Assembly: GCA_036405515.1 (NCBI GenBank)
Contig: DASWXM010000032.1
Coordinates: forward strand, 1-52,162
Length of the DNA: 52,162 nucleotides
Direction: 5' to 3'
Origin: JASLCR01 sp036405515
Lineage (GTDB): Bacteria; Patescibacteriota; Saccharimonadia; Saccharimonadales; Saccharimonadaceae
This document shows, one piece after another, positions 15,841 through 23,844 of the stretch. The notes under the pieces are model-generated. The model was not told the origin of the DNA. It was given only the letters and a program-made list of their open reading frames with translations, and did no database searches. The number at the start of each line of letters is the position of its first letter. Within the stretch, counting starts at the first letter, position 1. The position numbers were made by a program, and so were the translations under genes.

Positions 15841-16359
15841 TTAGTTACGATGCAGTAATTTTGCCAACACCTTACGACCAAATGACCGTTCAGGCATAGC
15901 ACTATCCGGACCAAGCTCTGGCGAGATAATCGAAAGTATTCGATCACGCACATCATAGGCAGACTCATGTCTCTGCTCATTATGGCACCAGTTCACTAGA
16001 CTATTTTTCCTAGACCATGATCGACAATAGTGCGGACTCTGTGTCTTATCGATAAACCAGTACGCAGGCTTCTCGTACTGTCTGCCTTCGTTGACATATA
16101 CCAATTGCTTTCGCCTCAGAAAGTACTCCTCTGTCTGGATGGTGCAGTCGTCATCTCTGCTAAAACCAGCCGCCTCAAAGATCTCGTCAACTGTTCTTGA
16201 AAGTAAAGCTATCGCTTCTATACCTTCTTCGCTTAGATACTCAAGCTTCAGTGATTCAAAATTATCATCTACCAGACTGTCAATATCGAGAAATTTTGGT
16301 CGTCCTAAATAATCATTAGGTAAGGGGTCTGGGTCGCTTTCAGGCAAAAATCCACTCAT
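15841..16359 (-). CDS. Hypothetical soluble protein upstream of the KwaB-like gene
   Basis: 172 residues, no transmembrane segment or signal peptide. Acidic N-terminus (PESDPDPLPNDY), a helical stretch (about 40-66), and a middle part rich in aromatic residues with two cysteines (YEKPAYWFIDKTQSPHYCRSWSR and SLVNWCHNEQRH). I do not recognise a family. A TACAAT lies 11 nt upstream of the ATG. It ends 64 nt before the KwaB-like gene, on the same strand, so it is the obvious candidate partner if that gene is part of a system. Confidence 0.5.
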   Translation of the reverse strand: MSGFLPESDPDPLPNDYLGRPKFLDIDSLVDDNFESLKLEYLSEEGIEAIALLSRTVDEIFEAAGFSRDDDCTIQTEEYFLRRKQLVYVNEGRQYEKPAYWFIDKTQSPHYCRSWSRKNSLVNWCHNEQRHESAYDVRDRILSIISPELGPDSAMPERSFGRKVLAKLLHRN

Positions 16360-16407
16360 AAAGTAGAGTGATTGTAAGGTTGTTTTAACTATCTGTCAAT
16401 AGTCAGG

Positions 16408-16710
16408 CTATTCGGTTACTTCAATGCCGTTCCAGAACGCGACATAATCCGTAAAATCCTGCTTTACTCGCTCAATGGACCCGTCTTTTGGCTCTGAGTA
16501 ATACCACGCGCCGAATTCGTTGGTCTTGCCATCTACTACTACATCATAGTAACTGGCCTCGCCTTTCCAAAAGCACGTCGTATGATGAGTACTATCTCCG
16601 AAATACTCGCGATTTAGGCTCGATGGAGGAAAATACCAGTTACCTTCGATTCGTATCAAGTCTTCTTTGGGTGCCTCGGCAAGAATGGCACCATTCCAGA
16701 TAGCTTTCAC
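16408..16710 (-). CDS. DUF427-family protein
   Basis: 100 residues, matching a single DUF427 (NTP_transf_9) domain: MKAIWNGAILAEA, VEGNWYFPPSSLNREYF (here IEGNWYFPP), the HTTCFWKGEASYYDVVVDG core and the conserved end GAWYYSEPKDGSIERVKQDFTDYVAFWNGIEV. The beta-barrel fold is known; the reaction is not. The start is a GTG overlapping the TAG stop of the cupredoxin gene by one base, so it belongs to the same operon. Confidence 0.88.
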   Translation of the reverse strand: MKAIWNGAILAEAPKEDLIRIEGNWYFPPSSLNREYFGDSTHHTTCFWKGEASYYDVVVDGKTNEFGAWYYSEPKDGSIERVKQDFTDYVAFWNGIEVTE

Positions 16711-17186
16711 TACTCGCTTACCGTCAGTGTGCCAGTAAATTGCGACTGAAGATGATCATGGAAATCATGTTCGCCGACTGTAGTTGGCGTAAAGCTCGCA
16801 GACTGTCCCGGCTCGAGAACCTCAAGATTCAATTCGGGATCTTCAGTATGAGTTGGATGATCGTCTGAAGAAAACTGCAACTGCGCATCTGACTCATTCT
16901 TTACCGTGACAGTCTGGCCTTTCTTGACTGCGTAAGCAGTCTTTTCAAACCCTTGATCAGTAAATACGATTGTCACACCCGCAGCCTGATCTGAAGATGT
17001 TGGCGTATTACCATCGCTATCTGTCGATTTATTATCGCTGTCAGACTTCGAAGATATGTCGTTTGTCGTTTCAGGCGAAGACTGCTTCGGCTGGTTCGCG
17101 AGCGCGTATGCCGCCAAGCCGCCGACAACCAGTATCGCTACTACTCCTAGAATCCACCACACTGCCTTATTACTACTTTTTTCCAT
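16710..17186 (-). CDS. Membrane-anchored cupredoxin-like protein lacking the type 1 cysteine
   Basis: 158 residues: short cytoplasmic start, membrane helix (about 10-29), Ser/Asp/Thr-rich spacer (35-68), then a cupredoxin-like domain (about 70-158) beginning VTIVFTDQGFEKTAYAVKKG. Five histidines cluster where ligands would lie: H110 and H113 (DDHPTH), H140, H143 and H145 (GEHDFHDHLQSQF). The Cys that bridges copper in blue-copper proteins is absent. It could bind Cu(II) or another metal through histidines only. It overlaps the upstream membrane gene by 14 nt. Confidence 0.78.
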   Translation of the reverse strand: MEKSSNKAVWWILGVVAILVVGGLAAYALANQPKQSSPETTNDISSKSDSDNKSTDSDGNTPTSSDQAAGVTIVFTDQGFEKTAYAVKKGQTVTVKNESDAQLQFSSDDHPTHTEDPELNLEVLEPGQSASFTPTTVGEHDFHDHLQSQFTGTLTVSE

Positions 17187-17832
17187 CTATCACCCCCTCT
17201 GATTTCCTCGCTTTATCGTATATATAATTATACACCCATGCACAGATGAGCAGCAGACCGTACAACCACCAGAGCACAAGAAACCATTTTACAGTAAGCT
17301 CTTGTCCAAGCATTAACGCATGAATAAATATGCCGATCATCGCCGCTACCTGCGCATACTCAACGTACTTCCACCAGTTCTTATCATGAAACCATCGCTG
17401 TAGCTCAAACATCAGAAATATCAGTAGACAAACAGTTCCTAACATGAGGAAGGCCGCTTTGCTGCCATATACCATCTCGTAGCTGGACGGAGGAAGACCA
17501 AGTCCGTCTACGATCAGCCGATAGTTCAACAGTAAAGGATGCAGAATGATTAAGGCGAGCACAAATGCTGACGAAATCGGCCAATATATACCGGCAGCAC
17601 TTTTCTTTAGGCCCATTAGCCGTCTCACTGCACCGAAAACGAAGTGCGACCACATCAACATAAATGCCACCAGTCCAAATAACGGAAAAAGTGAAAATTC
17701 ATTAACCCCGTGTTGTAAAATATTCCGCGACTGCATCCAAGCCACTGTCGCTGTGACAAGCACCCCTACACCGACCGCCCATTCCATGGAGCGAAATACT
17801 CTCACCGAGCCCTCTGATTCTCGATTTATCAT
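17173..17832 (-). CDS. Ferric-reductase-like transmembrane protein
   Basis: 219 residues with about six helices. Histidines sit in hydrophobic segments, MWSHFVFGAVRRLMG, ALIILHPLLLNYRL and IGIFIHALMLGQEL, the spacing expected for heme ligands in ferric-reductase-like membrane domains. No flavin or NAD domain follows, so electrons would have to come from or go to another protein, perhaps the cupredoxin encoded 14 nt inside its 3' end. TATACT lies 6 nt before the ATG (leaderless). Confidence 0.65.
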   Translation of the reverse strand: MINRESEGSVRVFRSMEWAVGVGVLVTATVAWMQSRNILQHGVNEFSLFPLFGLVAFMLMWSHFVFGAVRRLMGLKKSAAGIYWPISSAFVLALIILHPLLLNYRLIVDGLGLPPSSYEMVYGSKAAFLMLGTVCLLIFLMFELQRWFHDKNWWKYVEYAQVAAMIGIFIHALMLGQELTVKWFLVLWWLYGLLLICAWVYNYIYDKARKSEGVIDGKK

Positions 17833-17838
17833 ATACTT

Positions 17839-17844
17839 AGTATA
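17839..17844 (-). promoter_or_regulatory. -10 box of the membrane/cupredoxin/DUF427 operon
   Basis: TATACT on the minus strand, 6 nt before the ATG at 17832; transcription would start on or next to the start codon. Confidence 0.5.
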
Positions 17845-18603
17845 CTATTTATCTGTTTCTTTTGAGAGGTAATTCTTTGTCTCACGGAGGAGGAAGAGGC
17901 TAATATCGTCTCGGGTAGCACCTTTTGCATGGAATGGTATGCTAATCGTCTGGATGAGCGTCAACATATAGACCATAATAAACGTAATCGTCCCGGTGAT
18001 TACCAACCCACCGTAAAATGGATCAATATTAGTAAGCAGTAGTGCAACGATTGCTAACACTACGATTGAACGCACAAGCAGAAATGCTGAGGGGATAAAT
18101 TTAATCTTTTGAATATAATTAACCCGGTACATGCTCTTGAGTAAAATCGACTGCTGCTGCTTGAGTTTCACAATATAATTTGCTGGCACACCAGCTTTCT
18201 CCATCTCACCAAATGTTGTATTAAGGTCGGATATTTCACGACGCGCACCCTTGCGATTAACCCTCGTCCCCTCTCTAAATGCACCCAGAATATCAATCAA
18301 ATTCGCCCTAAATGTAGCAAGATCAAACTTATACGTCTTTCGGATCTCTTTTGCATCCTCGTACATCCCTTCAACGTTCGAGGCAAACTCTGCGGGGATT
18401 CGTTCGCTCTCCTTGTAGTCTGCAATCGTGGCTGAGAGTACAAAACCCATCACAAATATCACACTGGAAATCATGCTGTTATGCAAACTTGTCTGCTCTA
18501 TCGGCTCAAAACCAAGCAAATGGAGAATATATTTTCCAACCACAACAATACCTGTTGCCACGAGCGCAACAAAAAAGATCTTGGCGTCTTTTAAAAATTT
18601 CAT
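17845..18603 (-). CDS. Bestrophin-like / DUF4239-type membrane protein
   Basis: 252 residues from ATG 18603, which has AGAGGGAG about 10 nt upstream. Two N-terminal helices (about 9-25 and 43-60), a soluble helical centre (about 65-160, IPAEFASNVEGMYEDAKEIRKTYK), and two C-terminal helices (about 170-190 and 195-220). The 2+2 arrangement with a helical core recalls bestrophin-like proteins; sequence evidence is weak. It starts 31 nt after glyS and is probably in its transcript. Confidence 0.55.
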   Translation of the reverse strand: MKFLKDAKIFFVALVATGIVVVGKYILHLLGFEPIEQTSLHNSMISSVIFVMGFVLSATIADYKESERIPAEFASNVEGMYEDAKEIRKTYKFDLATFRANLIDILGAFREGTRVNRKGARREISDLNTTFGEMEKAGVPANYIVKLKQQQSILLKSMYRVNYIQKIKFIPSAFLLVRSIVVLAIVALLLTNIDPFYGGLVITGTITFIMVYMLTLIQTISIPFHAKGATRDDISLFLLRETKNYLSKETDK

Positions 18604-18634
18604 TCCTCTACTCCCTCTACTACCGCGTAGCAAC

Positions 18635-19984
18635 TTAACTCAAAAGCTCCGCTATTTCAATTCTTCTTTGCTCTGTCGTGTCACGATCACGAATCGTCAC
18701 CGTGCCGTCACCTTCAATGGTTTCAAAATCAATCACCACGCAGTAAGGAGTACCGATTTCATCCTGGCGGCGATAGCGTTTACCGATATTGCCGTTGTCA
18801 TCCCACATAACTGCTCCATATTTTTTCTTGAGTGCTACATAGACTTCACGCGCCTTTTCGACAAGCTCCGGCTTATTCTTCAGTAGTGGTGATACGGCGT
18901 ATTGCACTGGTGCAAGATGATGTGGGAATTTCATCACCACTCGCTTTTCACCGTTCACCTCATCTTCCGTGTACGCACTCGAAAGTACCGCCATCAGGGC
19001 ACGCTCCACGCCAAAGCTTGGCTCGATCACATGCGGAACAAATTTTGTGTTCGTTCCTTTGATCGTGTATTCCATGCTTTTATTTGCTACGCGCTGAATA
19101 TTTCCAAGATCAAAATCGGTACGGTACGCAATTCCTAAGAGCTCTTCTTTACCAATGGGGAAATCAAACTCAATATCAATCGTGCGCTTTGAATAATGCG
19201 CACGATCCTCCTCGGGGACTTCAAGCTCATGAATGCCCTCTTTTGGTAGACCAAGTAGCGCCAGAAATTCATGTGTCGATGCAAGCAGTGACTCAAATGA
19301 TTCCTGCCAATTGTCTGGATTAACAAAGTATTCAATCTCCATCTGCTCAAACTCACGTGAACGGAACACAAAGTCTCGCGGGCTGATCTCATTGCGAAAT
19401 GCCTTGCCCTGCTGTGCAATACCAAATGGTAAGTCTGGATAAAATGCATCGACGACATTCTTGAAATTCGTGAATATTCCTTGTGCCGTCTCAGGACGAA
19501 GATAACTCACCGACTTTTCGTCAGCGACAGGACCAACATGTGTCGTAAACATCATATTGAAAGTGCGAGACTCGGAAAGTGGGTTGCCGTCGGGGCTCTT
19601 GATGCCACTTTCTTTGATCACCTCGTCCATTTGCTGCATTGTCATGCCGTCAGGATTTACCCCATTATCTTTCAAGATATGATCGGTACGAAAACGCCGA
19701 TGGTTAACTGTGTCTTCGCAAAGTGGATCGACAAATGTATCCACATGCCCGCTCGCTTGCCAGACCTTCTGGTTCATCAAGATCGCTGCATCGACACCAT
19801 ACATATCATCGCGCTGCTCGACGAAAAAATCCCACCAAAGATTCATGATATTTCGTTTCAATGTCACACCAAGGGGGCCATAGTCCCATGTACCACTCAA
19901 GCCTCCATAGACATCAGACCCTTGATAAATAAATCCTCGCCGTTTCGCGAGACTGACAATTTGTTCCATTTTTTCGTTCTTCAT
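18635..19984 (-). CDS. glyS: Glycyl-tRNA synthetase, single-chain class II type
   Basis: Charges tRNA-Gly. 449 residues, the homodimeric form (not GlyQ/GlyS alpha-beta). Seen: RRGFIYQGSDVYGGLSGTWDYGPLG (N-terminal signature of this type), motif 1/2 region LRPETAQGIFTNFKNVV and FRNEISPRDFVFRSREFEQMEIEYF, glycine-site ANKSMEYTIKGTNTKFVPHVIEPSFGVERALMAVL as motif 3. The C-terminal anticodon domain is short (about 75 residues). TGC-TATAAT lies 8 nt before the ATG, so the mRNA should be leaderless. Confidence 0.96.
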   Translation of the reverse strand: MKNEKMEQIVSLAKRRGFIYQGSDVYGGLSGTWDYGPLGVTLKRNIMNLWWDFFVEQRDDMYGVDAAILMNQKVWQASGHVDTFVDPLCEDTVNHRRFRTDHILKDNGVNPDGMTMQQMDEVIKESGIKSPDGNPLSESRTFNMMFTTHVGPVADEKSVSYLRPETAQGIFTNFKNVVDAFYPDLPFGIAQQGKAFRNEISPRDFVFRSREFEQMEIEYFVNPDNWQESFESLLASTHEFLALLGLPKEGIHELEVPEEDRAHYSKRTIDIEFDFPIGKEELLGIAYRTDFDLGNIQRVANKSMEYTIKGTNTKFVPHVIEPSFGVERALMAVLSSAYTEDEVNGEKRVVMKFPHHLAPVQYAVSPLLKNKPELVEKAREVYVALKKKYGAVMWDDNGNIGKRYRRQDEIGTPYCVVIDFETIEGDGTVTIRDRDTTEQRRIEIAELLS

Positions 19985-19992
19985 TACCGTCG

Positions 19993-19998
19993 ATTATA
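19993..19998 (-). promoter_or_regulatory. Extended -10 box of glyS
   Basis: TGC-TATAAT on the minus strand, 8 nt before the ATG at 19984. No -35 match. Lies back-to-back with the promoter of the TPR gene at 20006-20034. Confidence 0.6.
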
Positions 19999-20005
19999 GC
20001 AGAAT

Positions 20006-20034
20006 TTGAATAAATATTTTATATATTGTATAAT
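20006..20034 (+). promoter_or_regulatory. Consensus promoter of the GC-rich TPR gene
   Basis: TTGAAT, exactly 17 nt, TATAAT. Predicted start near 20041, giving a leader of about 43 nt with AGGAG (20073-20077) and a TTG start. One of the few full -35/-10 promoters in the window. Confidence 0.75.
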
Positions 20035-20083
20035 AGATATTTGTAGTCGCACCTTTCACCTTCGATTTTCCAGGAGTTCAACC

Positions 20084-20803
20084 TTGGCAAGCATTCCATT
20101 CAAGCCGCGAGAATCCGACTTGAGAGAGTTACTCAAAATTCTCAAGAACGAACCGGACAAGCCCCATCCCGCCTACGAGCAAACGCTCTGGCAAGTCGCT
20201 GAGCTCAGACGCAACGTCTTACCCGACGTCAAGGCATACCTTGGCGAGATCTACCACCAGCTGGCACTCCGTGCCCAGCTGCGCGGTGACCACGCACGAG
20301 CAGTAGCCCTTTACGACCAGTCCATCAGTGTCTTCAGGAGCCGATCCGAGTCGCTAGGACTTGCGCGGGTACTGCGCGACAAGGCGATGTGCATTGCGCT
20401 ACACCACGACGAAGCGCATGGTCTCACGCTCGCTCTTGAGGCACTCGAGGCTCACAAGAATGACTTCGACAACCCCAAGGGCAAGCGGCAAGAGTTGATC
20501 ACCCAGACGTACGTCTGGCGAATTCGGGCCATGGTAGACCCGAAACAGGGCCTCACGGATCTGGTTACAGTTGCCCTCGATCACCACATCCACCTGAACA
20601 GCCGGGACGACAAGGCAATCTTGGAGTTTCTGATTCCTCGGGTTGATGCGGCTACGAGACTACGGCTTCGATCGCGGCTCGCAATAGTCAACGCTGGCCA
20701 CAACCGGAAAATTGATGCAGCAAAGTCGCTGAGCGCCATGATGATCGACATCCCGATCGTCGTAACCAGCCGCACCATCCGACTTATCTTGCGAAAGGAG
20801 TGA
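20084..20803 (+). CDS. GC-rich gene for a TPR-like helical repeat protein, function unknown
   Basis: 239 residues. I place the start at TTG 20084 because AGGAG lies 6-7 nt upstream and because the promoter at 20006-20034 would start transcription after the longer possible frame. Helical hairpins resembling tetratricopeptide repeats: GEIYHQLALRAQLRGDHARAVALYDQSISVF (about 55-85), then LGLARVLRDKAMCIALHHDEAHGLTLALEAL. Third codon positions are largely G or C, unlike the A/T-rich neighbours. It has its own promoter and terminator, so it is a self-contained unit between glyS and recO. Possibly acquired; the partner of the repeat domain is unknown. Confidence 0.65.
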   Translation: MASIPFKPRESDLRELLKILKNEPDKPHPAYEQTLWQVAELRRNVLPDVKAYLGEIYHQLALRAQLRGDHARAVALYDQSISVFRSRSESLGLARVLRDKAMCIALHHDEAHGLTLALEALEAHKNDFDNPKGKRQELITQTYVWRIRAMVDPKQGLTDLVTVALDHHIHLNSRDDKAILEFLIPRVDAATRLRLRSRLAIVNAGHNRKIDAAKSLSAMMIDIPIVVTSRTIRLILRKE

Positions 20804-20809
20804 CTGCAT

Positions 20810-20833
20810 ACCCCGCCTGAAATATGGCGGGGT
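20810..20833 (+). terminator. Intrinsic terminator of the TPR gene
   Basis: Stem ACCCCGCC / GGCGGGGT (8 bp) around TGAAATAT, followed by a short T-containing run. It lies 7 nt after the stop and could also end recO from the other side. Confidence 0.75.
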
Positions 20834-20843
20834 TAGTCATATC

Positions 20844-21524
20844 CTAGTGTGCTGCCGCTCGCTCAGCAATCCATAAACAGTCATCAATCAGCGTCTCAAT
20901 ACCGTTCACCTGCATCGCCACTTGCGGCGAACGTGCGCTCAGTAAGCGCAAGATTTTAATATGCTCGGCTGTAAATCTTCCCTGATTATTAAATACTAAT
21001 ACGCCAGCGTTCGGATCAAAATCATATCTGGCATCTTCCACCAGTTTCATACCATTATCATCAGTTGAAAGATTAAGCCCCTGCCCAAGCAAAATTGCCA
21101 GCTGTAGCCAAAACCATACCTTAATGACTGCAAGTGATATCTGTAGGTTATTAAGGCTCCGTAATACTTCATCAAGCAGCGTAAAAAAGGCGCTCTCATC
21201 AAGCGCGTCAGCAGCTTTTGCAACTTGCTTGATACTGTCATAGCCAAACTGAAGTCGATCATAATCCTCGAGAATAGTGCGATATGTTTGCTCGATCCGT
21301 GATCCTGTTATTATTGCCAGATCACTCTTTCCTATATGTAGCGTCATATCCAGTCGTGCAAATGGTTCCACCGCGCCTGCGAGCTTGCTTTTTTCACGAC
21401 GCACCCCTTTTGCGATCGCGCTCAGTTTACCATGTTCCGGAGTAAGTATCTGAATAATACGATCTGCCTCACCGTAATTCGTGCGCCTCAACACTATCGC
21501 TTGAGTTCGGATTGTCTGACTCAC
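20844..21524 (-). CDS. recO: RecO, recombination mediator
   Basis: Loads RecA on SSB-coated ssDNA with RecR. 226 residues: N-terminal OB fold (TQAIVLRRTNYGEADRIIQILTPEHGKLSAIAKGVRREKSKLAGAVEPFARLDM) followed by an all-helical domain. The zinc-finger cysteines present in many RecO proteins are absent. Its start overlaps the response-regulator stop by 4 nt, an unexpected coupling of a repair gene to a two-component pair. Confidence 0.9.
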   Translation of the reverse strand: MSQTIRTQAIVLRRTNYGEADRIIQILTPEHGKLSAIAKGVRREKSKLAGAVEPFARLDMTLHIGKSDLAIITGSRIEQTYRTILEDYDRLQFGYDSIKQVAKAADALDESAFFTLLDEVLRSLNNLQISLAVIKVWFWLQLAILLGQGLNLSTDDNGMKLVEDARYDFDPNAGVLVFNNQGRFTAEHIKILRLLSARSPQVAMQVNGIETLIDDCLWIAERAAAH

Positions 21525-21886
21525 GCCACTACCTCCTGAATCTCCCCAACAAGCTGCGCCGGTGTGATCGTCGCCTTATCAAGCACGGCATGTACACCGT
21601 ATCTTTTCATCGTACCCAAATCAACACGGTCGGCTATATTACTCACGAGCAAAACAGGAATGCGAGAAAGGTCTCGATGCGATTGTAGCTCATGCAGTAA
21701 TGTAGGTGCCGTGCTTTGCTCAAGCAAAATATCAAGGATGATAGCATCAGGTACCGTGGTATCAATCAGGTCAATTGCTTCAGCTCCGTCAGCCGCAAGA
21801 TACGGCTCAAACCCCGCACGCGTTAGTACGCGCATATAGTGCGCCCCCAGCCAGCGATCATCTTCGACAACTACAATTCGCTTCAT
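21521..21886 (-). CDS. Single-domain response regulator (receiver only)
   Basis: 121 residues, a receiver without an output domain. Phosphoacceptor D52 (IILDILLE), acidic pocket D9/D10, switch S82 and invariant K104 are all present. It overlaps both neighbours by 4 nt (kinase upstream, recO downstream), so the three genes are coupled. A CheY-like protein without output must act by protein contact; the target is unknown. Confidence 0.88.
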   Translation of the reverse strand: MKRIVVVEDDRWLGAHYMRVLTRAGFEPYLAADGAEAIDLIDTTVPDAIILDILLEQSTAPTLLHELQSHRDLSRIPVLLVSNIADRVDLGTMKRYGVHAVLDKATITPAQLVGEIQEVVA

Positions 21887-22596
21887 ACAAGTTTCAGTTG
21901 CTTTGATATCATCAAATCGACGTAGAAGGAATTACCATCTCTATGCCTTGTAGTACCGATTTTGCCGCCAAATGCACCAGCAAATTCTTGCGCTATCATC
22001 AAACCAAGACCATGCCGATCATACGGGAGTTGGCTTGGCTTCGCACCTGCGTTTTTCCTACCGTGCAAAGATGTGCGATCCCGTACTCCAAATCGCACCC
22101 TATCACGCTTGCGCAGCAATGTCGTATATACCTCCACCACGCTGGACGGATCACTGTACTCGAGGGCATTATCGGCAAAATTCATCAAGATACGATGCAA
22201 AAGATCAGGATTTGCTACGGCAAGATAATCGCGAGACTTCTTATTAAAATCAAATGACCGACCATGCGCCTTATACAATGGTTGAATCTCTTGCACCACC
22301 TGCAGACAAACTACCGAAGAGCTGAGAGGAGCGGTATTAAAAAGTTCTTGTTGTCGCCGACCCGTATTAGCTATGTCTGATGCAAAGCGAAGCGCTCGTT
22401 CGCTCGTCAGACGTATTTGTCTTGCGAGCTCATCTCGCTCACCAAGACTTAGCTCAGAGCTTTCAAGCTCAAATGTCAGTTGTCGAATAAGTGCAAGTGG
22501 AGACTTGAGCTCATGCGCGAGAATCGAAGATGAAGCAATATTATCACGAAGAGACACCCCCTTACTTACCTCAGCGCGTCCCTCTCCACTGACCAT
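21883..22596 (-). CDS. Soluble histidine kinase
   Basis: 237 residues with no sensor domain and no membrane segment. HisKA with H28 in LAHELKSPLAL; HATPase with N box MNFADNALEYS (N139, N143), a degenerate G1 region (FGVRDRTSLHG, lacking the usual DxGxG) and G2 box HGLGLMIAQEFAGAFGG. It must sense through its short N-terminus or through a partner. Leaderless promoter TGC-TACACT at 22604-22609, 7 nt from the ATG. Cognate receiver is the next gene. Confidence 0.88.
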   Translation of the reverse strand: MVSGEGRAEVSKGVSLRDNIASSSILAHELKSPLALIRQLTFELESSELSLGERDELARQIRLTSERALRFASDIANTGRRQQELFNTAPLSSSVVCLQVVQEIQPLYKAHGRSFDFNKKSRDYLAVANPDLLHRILMNFADNALEYSDPSSVVEVYTTLLRKRDRVRFGVRDRTSLHGRKNAGAKPSQLPYDRHGLGLMIAQEFAGAFGGKIGTTRHRDGNSFYVDLMISKQLKLV

Positions 22597-22603
22597 ATAT
22601 ATC

Positions 22604-22609
22604 AGTGTA
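22604..22609 (-). promoter_or_regulatory. Extended -10 box of the kinase/regulator/recO operon
   Basis: TGC-TACACT on the minus strand, 7 nt before the ATG at 22596; leaderless prediction. Confidence 0.55.
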
Positions 22610-22638
22610 GCAGATATTGCGGTAAAAAACGTGCTGGC

Positions 22639-23304
22639 TTAGTCGTTAAAATCAATCGTTTTGATAATCTTGTCGAAGTCGGGCTTGAAGGTATCAGCAT
22701 CCGTAAATACTGATATTGTCTTATCGCGAAGCTTAAAGAAAACTCCCGAGCCACGGATGTCTTTTGAGAAGCTGCCATCAAGTCGTACACCTCTATGACC
22801 ACTCGCGGAAACGGTACCGTTCTTTAGATCTCCCTTTTCTATCAGACCGTCATACGATGCAATTACTTGGTCATAATCCCTGCTTTCGATCACAATACGA
22901 AAAGCATATCGCGACTCCGCCCCATCAACAGACGGTACAGTTACCGGATGGAGATATGCCTCATAGTTGCCACCCTTAGAGCCATCTGCATCGACATACA
23001 CACTCCAAGTTTTTGGGTAGCTAAATGTAAGCCTTCCGTAATCATCAGGACCAACGAATTGACGGTTCGGCTCTTTTTCACGCTCAAGGAACTTTTCCTG
23101 CTCTTCCTCCTGGGTGTCACGAATAGCTTTTGCCTTTGCCGCTTCAACTTTTGCATCAACATTACTTTTCTGATCGCTATATTGAACAAAAAGCCAAATT
23201 GCCATCCCTATACACGCCACAAGCGCCAACCCAAGTAGTATGATCGCAATCACGCCACCATTTACACTACCCTCTTGATATCTTCTAGTATTCCTCATTT
23301 GCAT
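22639..23304 (-). CDS. Membrane-anchored protein with PsbP-like extracytoplasmic domain, unknown
   Basis: 221 residues: short tail, membrane helix (about 16-40, GGVIAIILLGLALVACIGMAIWLFV), a charged helical stalk (DAKVEAAKAKAIRDTQEEEQEKFLEREKEP), then about 140 residues of alternating strands starting YGRLTFSYPKTWSVYV and ending DTFKPDFDKIIKTIDF. The FSYPxxW opening and FxxxxxxIxxTI ending recall PsbP/lipoprotein-type domains of unknown role. TATAAT at 23312-23317 is 7 nt before the ATG. Confidence 0.6.
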   Translation of the reverse strand: MQMRNTRRYQEGSVNGGVIAIILLGLALVACIGMAIWLFVQYSDQKSNVDAKVEAAKAKAIRDTQEEEQEKFLEREKEPNRQFVGPDDYGRLTFSYPKTWSVYVDADGSKGGNYEAYLHPVTVPSVDGAESRYAFRIVIESRDYDQVIASYDGLIEKGDLKNGTVSASGHRGVRLDGSFSKDIRGSGVFFKLRDKTISVFTDADTFKPDFDKIIKTIDFND

Positions 23305-23311
23305 GCTCTTG

Positions 23312-23317
23312 ATTATA
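23312..23317 (-). promoter_or_regulatory. -10 box of the gene at 22639-23304
   Basis: TATAAT on the minus strand, 7 nt before the ATG; located within the end of the upstream methyltransferase gene. Confidence 0.5.
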
Positions 23318-23840
23318 CTTGTGGTTTTTTTACATGTAAAGGTTTGATTTTATACAGGTAGTAGGCCCCTTGTTGTCCTGCGTTTTTATGGCCAGGTAGC
23401 TCAAAGCCGTAACTGATGATATAGAGCATACGGTTAAGGCGACTGGCCTCTTCCTCAATACGCCGCGCGAGGCGTTTAATATCACGCGCGTCGCCAAACA
23501 AATACACTACTGTCGTACTATCTGGAAAAGGTGTACGCCATATATTTGCAATCCTGAGTTGCACTTTTGAGTACTTGTGAGACAAAAGACGGCCAATCCA
23601 GACAAGCAAGGGGTTCAGCTCATACCCTATCGCCAATGCCCCGCATCGTGCCGCCTCACGCAGTACGACACCATCGCCGGCACCAAGATCCAATAAAGTA
23701 TCGCCAGGTCCGAGTTGATATAAATCCTTAAAAACCTCACGTATGTATTTTTTGCGTGATGGCACGTAAGGTGCCCCAAAAAATACCACAAATCCGAATG
23801 CGAGAACTACTATAAACACTACCCAGAATAGTACAGACAT
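23313..23840 (-). CDS. Membrane-anchored class I methyltransferase, FAM173-like
   Basis: 175 residues. One N-terminal membrane helix (about 4-24), then PYVPSRKKYIREVFKDLYQL, SAM motif I LLDLGAGDGVVLREAARCG and AIGYELNPLLVWIGRLL. This order (membrane anchor, YVPS/T, DLGxGDG, GYELNPLLV) is that of the FAM173/ATPSCKMT lysine methyltransferases. The substrate here is unknown. AGGAG directly precedes the ATG. It starts 4 nt after xseB ends. Confidence 0.8.
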   Translation of the reverse strand: MSVLFWVVFIVVLAFGFVVFFGAPYVPSRKKYIREVFKDLYQLGPGDTLLDLGAGDGVVLREAARCGALAIGYELNPLLVWIGRLLSHKYSKVQLRIANIWRTPFPDSTTVVYLFGDARDIKRLARRIEEEASRLNRMLYIISYGFELPGHKNAGQQGAYYLYKIKPLHVKKPQV

Positions 23841-23844
23841 ACTC

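Noticed and set aside
17173..17832. KwaA candidate for the KwaB-like gene
   Set aside because: It has about six helices with buried histidines typical of heme membrane domains and is operonic with the cupredoxin and DUF427 genes, not with the KwaB-like gene.
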